Source of the DNA: Granulicella sibirica
Lineage (GTDB): Bacteria; Acidobacteriota; Terriglobia; Terriglobales; Acidobacteriaceae
Length of the DNA: 64,000 nt
NCBI RefSeq assembly: GCF_004115155.1
Contig: NZ_RDSM01000003.1
Span: forward strand, 682,001-746,000
Direction of reading: 5' to 3'
Part shown: positions 62,712 through 64,000 of the stretch, one piece after another
Numbering within the stretch: the first letter of the stretch is position 1
How the letters are laid out: each line of letters starts with the position of its first letter
Made by a program: the position numbers and the translations under genes
The notes under the pieces: model-generated
What the model saw: the letters and a program-made list of their open reading frames with translations, nothing else
Told to the model about the DNA's origin: nothing
Database searches by the model: none

Positions 62712-62902
62712 AGCCCCGGACCTGACGTTCGTAGCCGTTCCAGCGTCTTGGTCAACCGCTCCGGCGGAATCGGCAGCGTGGAATCCTTCACCGCAGCCCT
62801 GTACCCTCCGGCATAGATCGAGTACATCACCGCCAGGGCACACCCCACCCCGAAGACGAAGCCCAGGAAGAACCCGATCAGCGCGGCGGAGGAGAAGCTC
62901 AC
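62708..62902 (-). CDS. Small single-helix membrane protein
   Basis: 64 residues with one long hydrophobic segment containing glycines (LIGFFLGFVFGVGCALAVMYSIYAGGY) and a charged C-terminus (KTLERLRTSGPGL). GTG start at 62902 with only weak upstream purines. It overlaps DUF421 tail to tail by four bases and precedes no gene on its strand, so it is probably expressed with the gene at 62925-63545. Probability that it is a gene is moderate. Confidence 0.55.
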   Translation of the reverse strand: MSFSSAALIGFFLGFVFGVGCALAVMYSIYAGGYRAAVKDSTLPIPPERLTKTLERLRTSGPGL

Positions 62903-62924
62903 CCAGCAAGTCTAGCAGCGGGCG

Positions 62925-63545
62925 TCAGGCTGCCCTGCGGGGTCCGCGGGACCGGGGAAAATCAAGCGACGGATGCGTCTCCGGCAGAGGACTATTCGGT
63001 CCCCCGCCCCGCGCATCCCGCGCATAGCCCTCACGAATCGTGGCAGCCAGGTGGGCGGCGTCTTCCATCTCACGTGCCGCAATCTCCGCCAGCTCGGCCG
63101 CCGCGTCGGCCTTCGCCGCGGCAGCCCGGGCAAGCGCCATCAAGGCCACCGCGTCCGCCCTCGCCGCGTCAGCCTGGGCGAGCAGAGCTTCAATCTGGGC
63201 CCACTCCGCCCGTCTCTGCAGAAAGGTGTCCGTGCGGGTCTGACTTGCCGCGACCGAGAGTGATTCCGGCGCAGCCTCCACTTCGATTTCGATCGGCGCA
63301 GCTTCCGTAGCTTCAACCAAGGCCGTTACGACAATTTCCGGCTGGGTGACCGTCTCCCCGCTCAACTCAACCGCAACGGCTCCTTCTTCTGCCGCCACCG
63401 GCTCGACGACAAGGGACTCCAGCCGTTTGGGCACCGCCAACGCTTCCTCGAGTTCCCGTTCCTGTCGCCGCCCCGCAGCGACAGCGAAGGCGCACGGAGC
63501 AATCAACATCAGCACAAACACGGAAGCGAGTACGGCGTCGGGCAT
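62925..63545 (-). CDS. Membrane-anchored alanine-rich coiled-coil protein, unknown
   Basis: 206 residues; ATG 63545 preceded by CAGGAG. An N-terminal hydrophobic segment (AVLASVFVLMLIAPCAFAVAA) is a signal or anchor. An acidic valine/glutamate-rich stretch (about 40-100) follows, then an Ala-rich helix of about 75 residues (AEWAQIEALLAQADAARADAVALMALARAAAAKADAAAELAEIAAREMEDAAHLAATI region) predicted to be coiled coil. The C-terminus is basic and proline-rich. I recognise no family. Low-complexity composition makes homology searches weak. Confidence 0.65.
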   Translation of the reverse strand: MPDAVLASVFVLMLIAPCAFAVAAGRRQERELEEALAVPKRLESLVVEPVAAEEGAVAVELSGETVTQPEIVVTALVEATEAAPIEIEVEAAPESLSVAASQTRTDTFLQRRAEWAQIEALLAQADAARADAVALMALARAAAAKADAAAELAEIAAREMEDAAHLAATIREGYARDARGGGPNSPLPETHPSLDFPRSRGPRRAA

Positions 63546-63658
63546 GATCTCCTGATTTAGCTGCCAGGGATTCGACAGCGCCGCCTCAACTTCGGCAGAC
63601 GCCCTTCATTGTAAGGCCCACACCAGGGGCTCACAACGGCCGGTTCGCGTCAGGCAGC

Positions 63659-64000
63659 TTACTCTTCGGCTACTCGCAGCGCCCTTACGATGGCGTCAAT
63701 GTGCAGCCGTCCGGCGTCGAGCACAGGAAAGCCCCTCTCCCGCGCCGGATCGAAGGCCAGCGATAACTCAGTCCCTGCCAGGACGACAGCCTCGGCCCCG
63801 CAATCATGAAGCCCCAGCGCGATTTCTTCCAGTTCATTCACGACTGAAGCTGGAGCAGCCTCATCCCGCACAATCCCGAAATAAAGTTCATGAAGGCGTT
63901 CGATGACCGAAGCATGTGGCATGACGACCTCGAAGCGATCCAGCCGCCCGAACAGCGCCGTCTCCACTACCTTCTTCGGCCCAAGCAGTGCAATCCTCCG
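63659..64000 (-). CDS. Aspartate/glutamate racemase-family protein, 3' part
   Basis: Only the last about 114 codons are in the window; the frame stays open through the right edge (upstream codons read RIALLGPKKVVETALFGRLDRFEVV, a typical start of the family's second half). The segment ALGLHDCGAEAVVLAGTELSLAF matches the site where Asp/Glu racemases usually have GCTE; here the position of the catalytic Cys is Gly (AGTE). It may be a family branch that uses other chemistry, or a non-racemase member such as a maleate isomerase or hydantoin racemase relative. It ends at TAA 63659. Confidence 0.75.
   Translation of the reverse strand, partial: RRIALLGPKKVVETALFGRLDRFEVVMPHASVIERLHELYFGIVRDEAAPASVVNELEEIALGLHDCGAEAVVLAGTELSLAFDPARERGFPVLDAGRLHIDAIVRALRVAEE

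Overview
This 64 kb window is GC-rich bacterial chromosome that is almost entirely coding. It looks like an acidobacterium of the class Terriglobia (Granulicella/Terriglobus/Edaphobacter type). That placement is inference. It rests on the mix of an outer-membrane gene set (OprB porin, TonB, beta-barrels), the futalosine menaquinone gene mqnA, many TTG/GTG starts, CadC-like/TPR regulators, and a dispersed palindromic element (core GTCATTCCCG, AGGGAATCTGCG) of a kind I associate with that group. I saw no tRNA, rRNA, CRISPR array, insertion sequence, prophage or recognisable anti-phage system.

Layout. 0.2-10 kb: a Nei/Fpg DNA glycosylase; a leftward row ruvX, threonine dehydratase, secreted TPR protein, uppP; a membrane GGDEF protein; a secreted M20 peptidase; and a YXWGXW-repeat protein. 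10-18.5 kb: a complete purine-catabolic block. Leftward run allB, uraD, uraH, uricase, allC, allE and a ureidoglycolate amidohydrolase, followed by an aldehyde dehydrogenase. Divergent guaD (guanine deaminase) overlaps hom (homoserine dehydrogenase). Together these take guanine to xanthine, and urate through 5-hydroxyisourate, OHCU, allantoin, allantoate, ureidoglycine and ureidoglycolate to glyoxylate and ammonia. Only the xanthine-to-urate step is missing here.

20-32 kb: a GNAT/LysR pair, fabH, a STAS protein, a DUF899 protein, a VOC protein divergent from a TetR regulator, a PadR regulator coupled to a membrane protein, a VTT-domain protein, mqnA, a chemoreceptor and an OprB porin. 32-45 kb: dprA, topA (with an insertion in a zinc ribbon), a second chemoreceptor, a secreted HExxH protein divergent from a CadC-type TPR regulator, DUF427, a structured non-coding stretch, a CNMP-sensing histidine kinase, DUF4174, a Spy-like protein and a LysR regulator.

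45-56 kb: a branched-chain amino-acid operon leuA-leuB-X-leuC-leuD-ilvD-ilvB-Y-ilvN-ilvC, divergent from the LysR gene. X is an unknown secreted protein and Y an unknown 102-residue protein with its own strong ribosome binding site. LeuA has no C-terminal leucine-binding domain. The threonine dehydratase at 3-4 kb, also without a regulatory domain, could supply 2-oxobutanoate for isoleucine. 56-64 kb: two small outer-membrane barrels, a secreted M48-like protein whose HExxH has become FQxxH, TonB, galE, DUF421, two small membrane/hypothetical genes and the end of an Asp/Glu racemase-family gene cut by the window edge.

No clearly new multi-gene system is evident. The best leads are the two passenger genes of the leu/ilv operon, the inactive M48-like protein, the topoisomerase zinc-ribbon insertion, the OB-like repeat sensor on the diguanylate cyclase, and the metallopeptidase/TPR-regulator pair.
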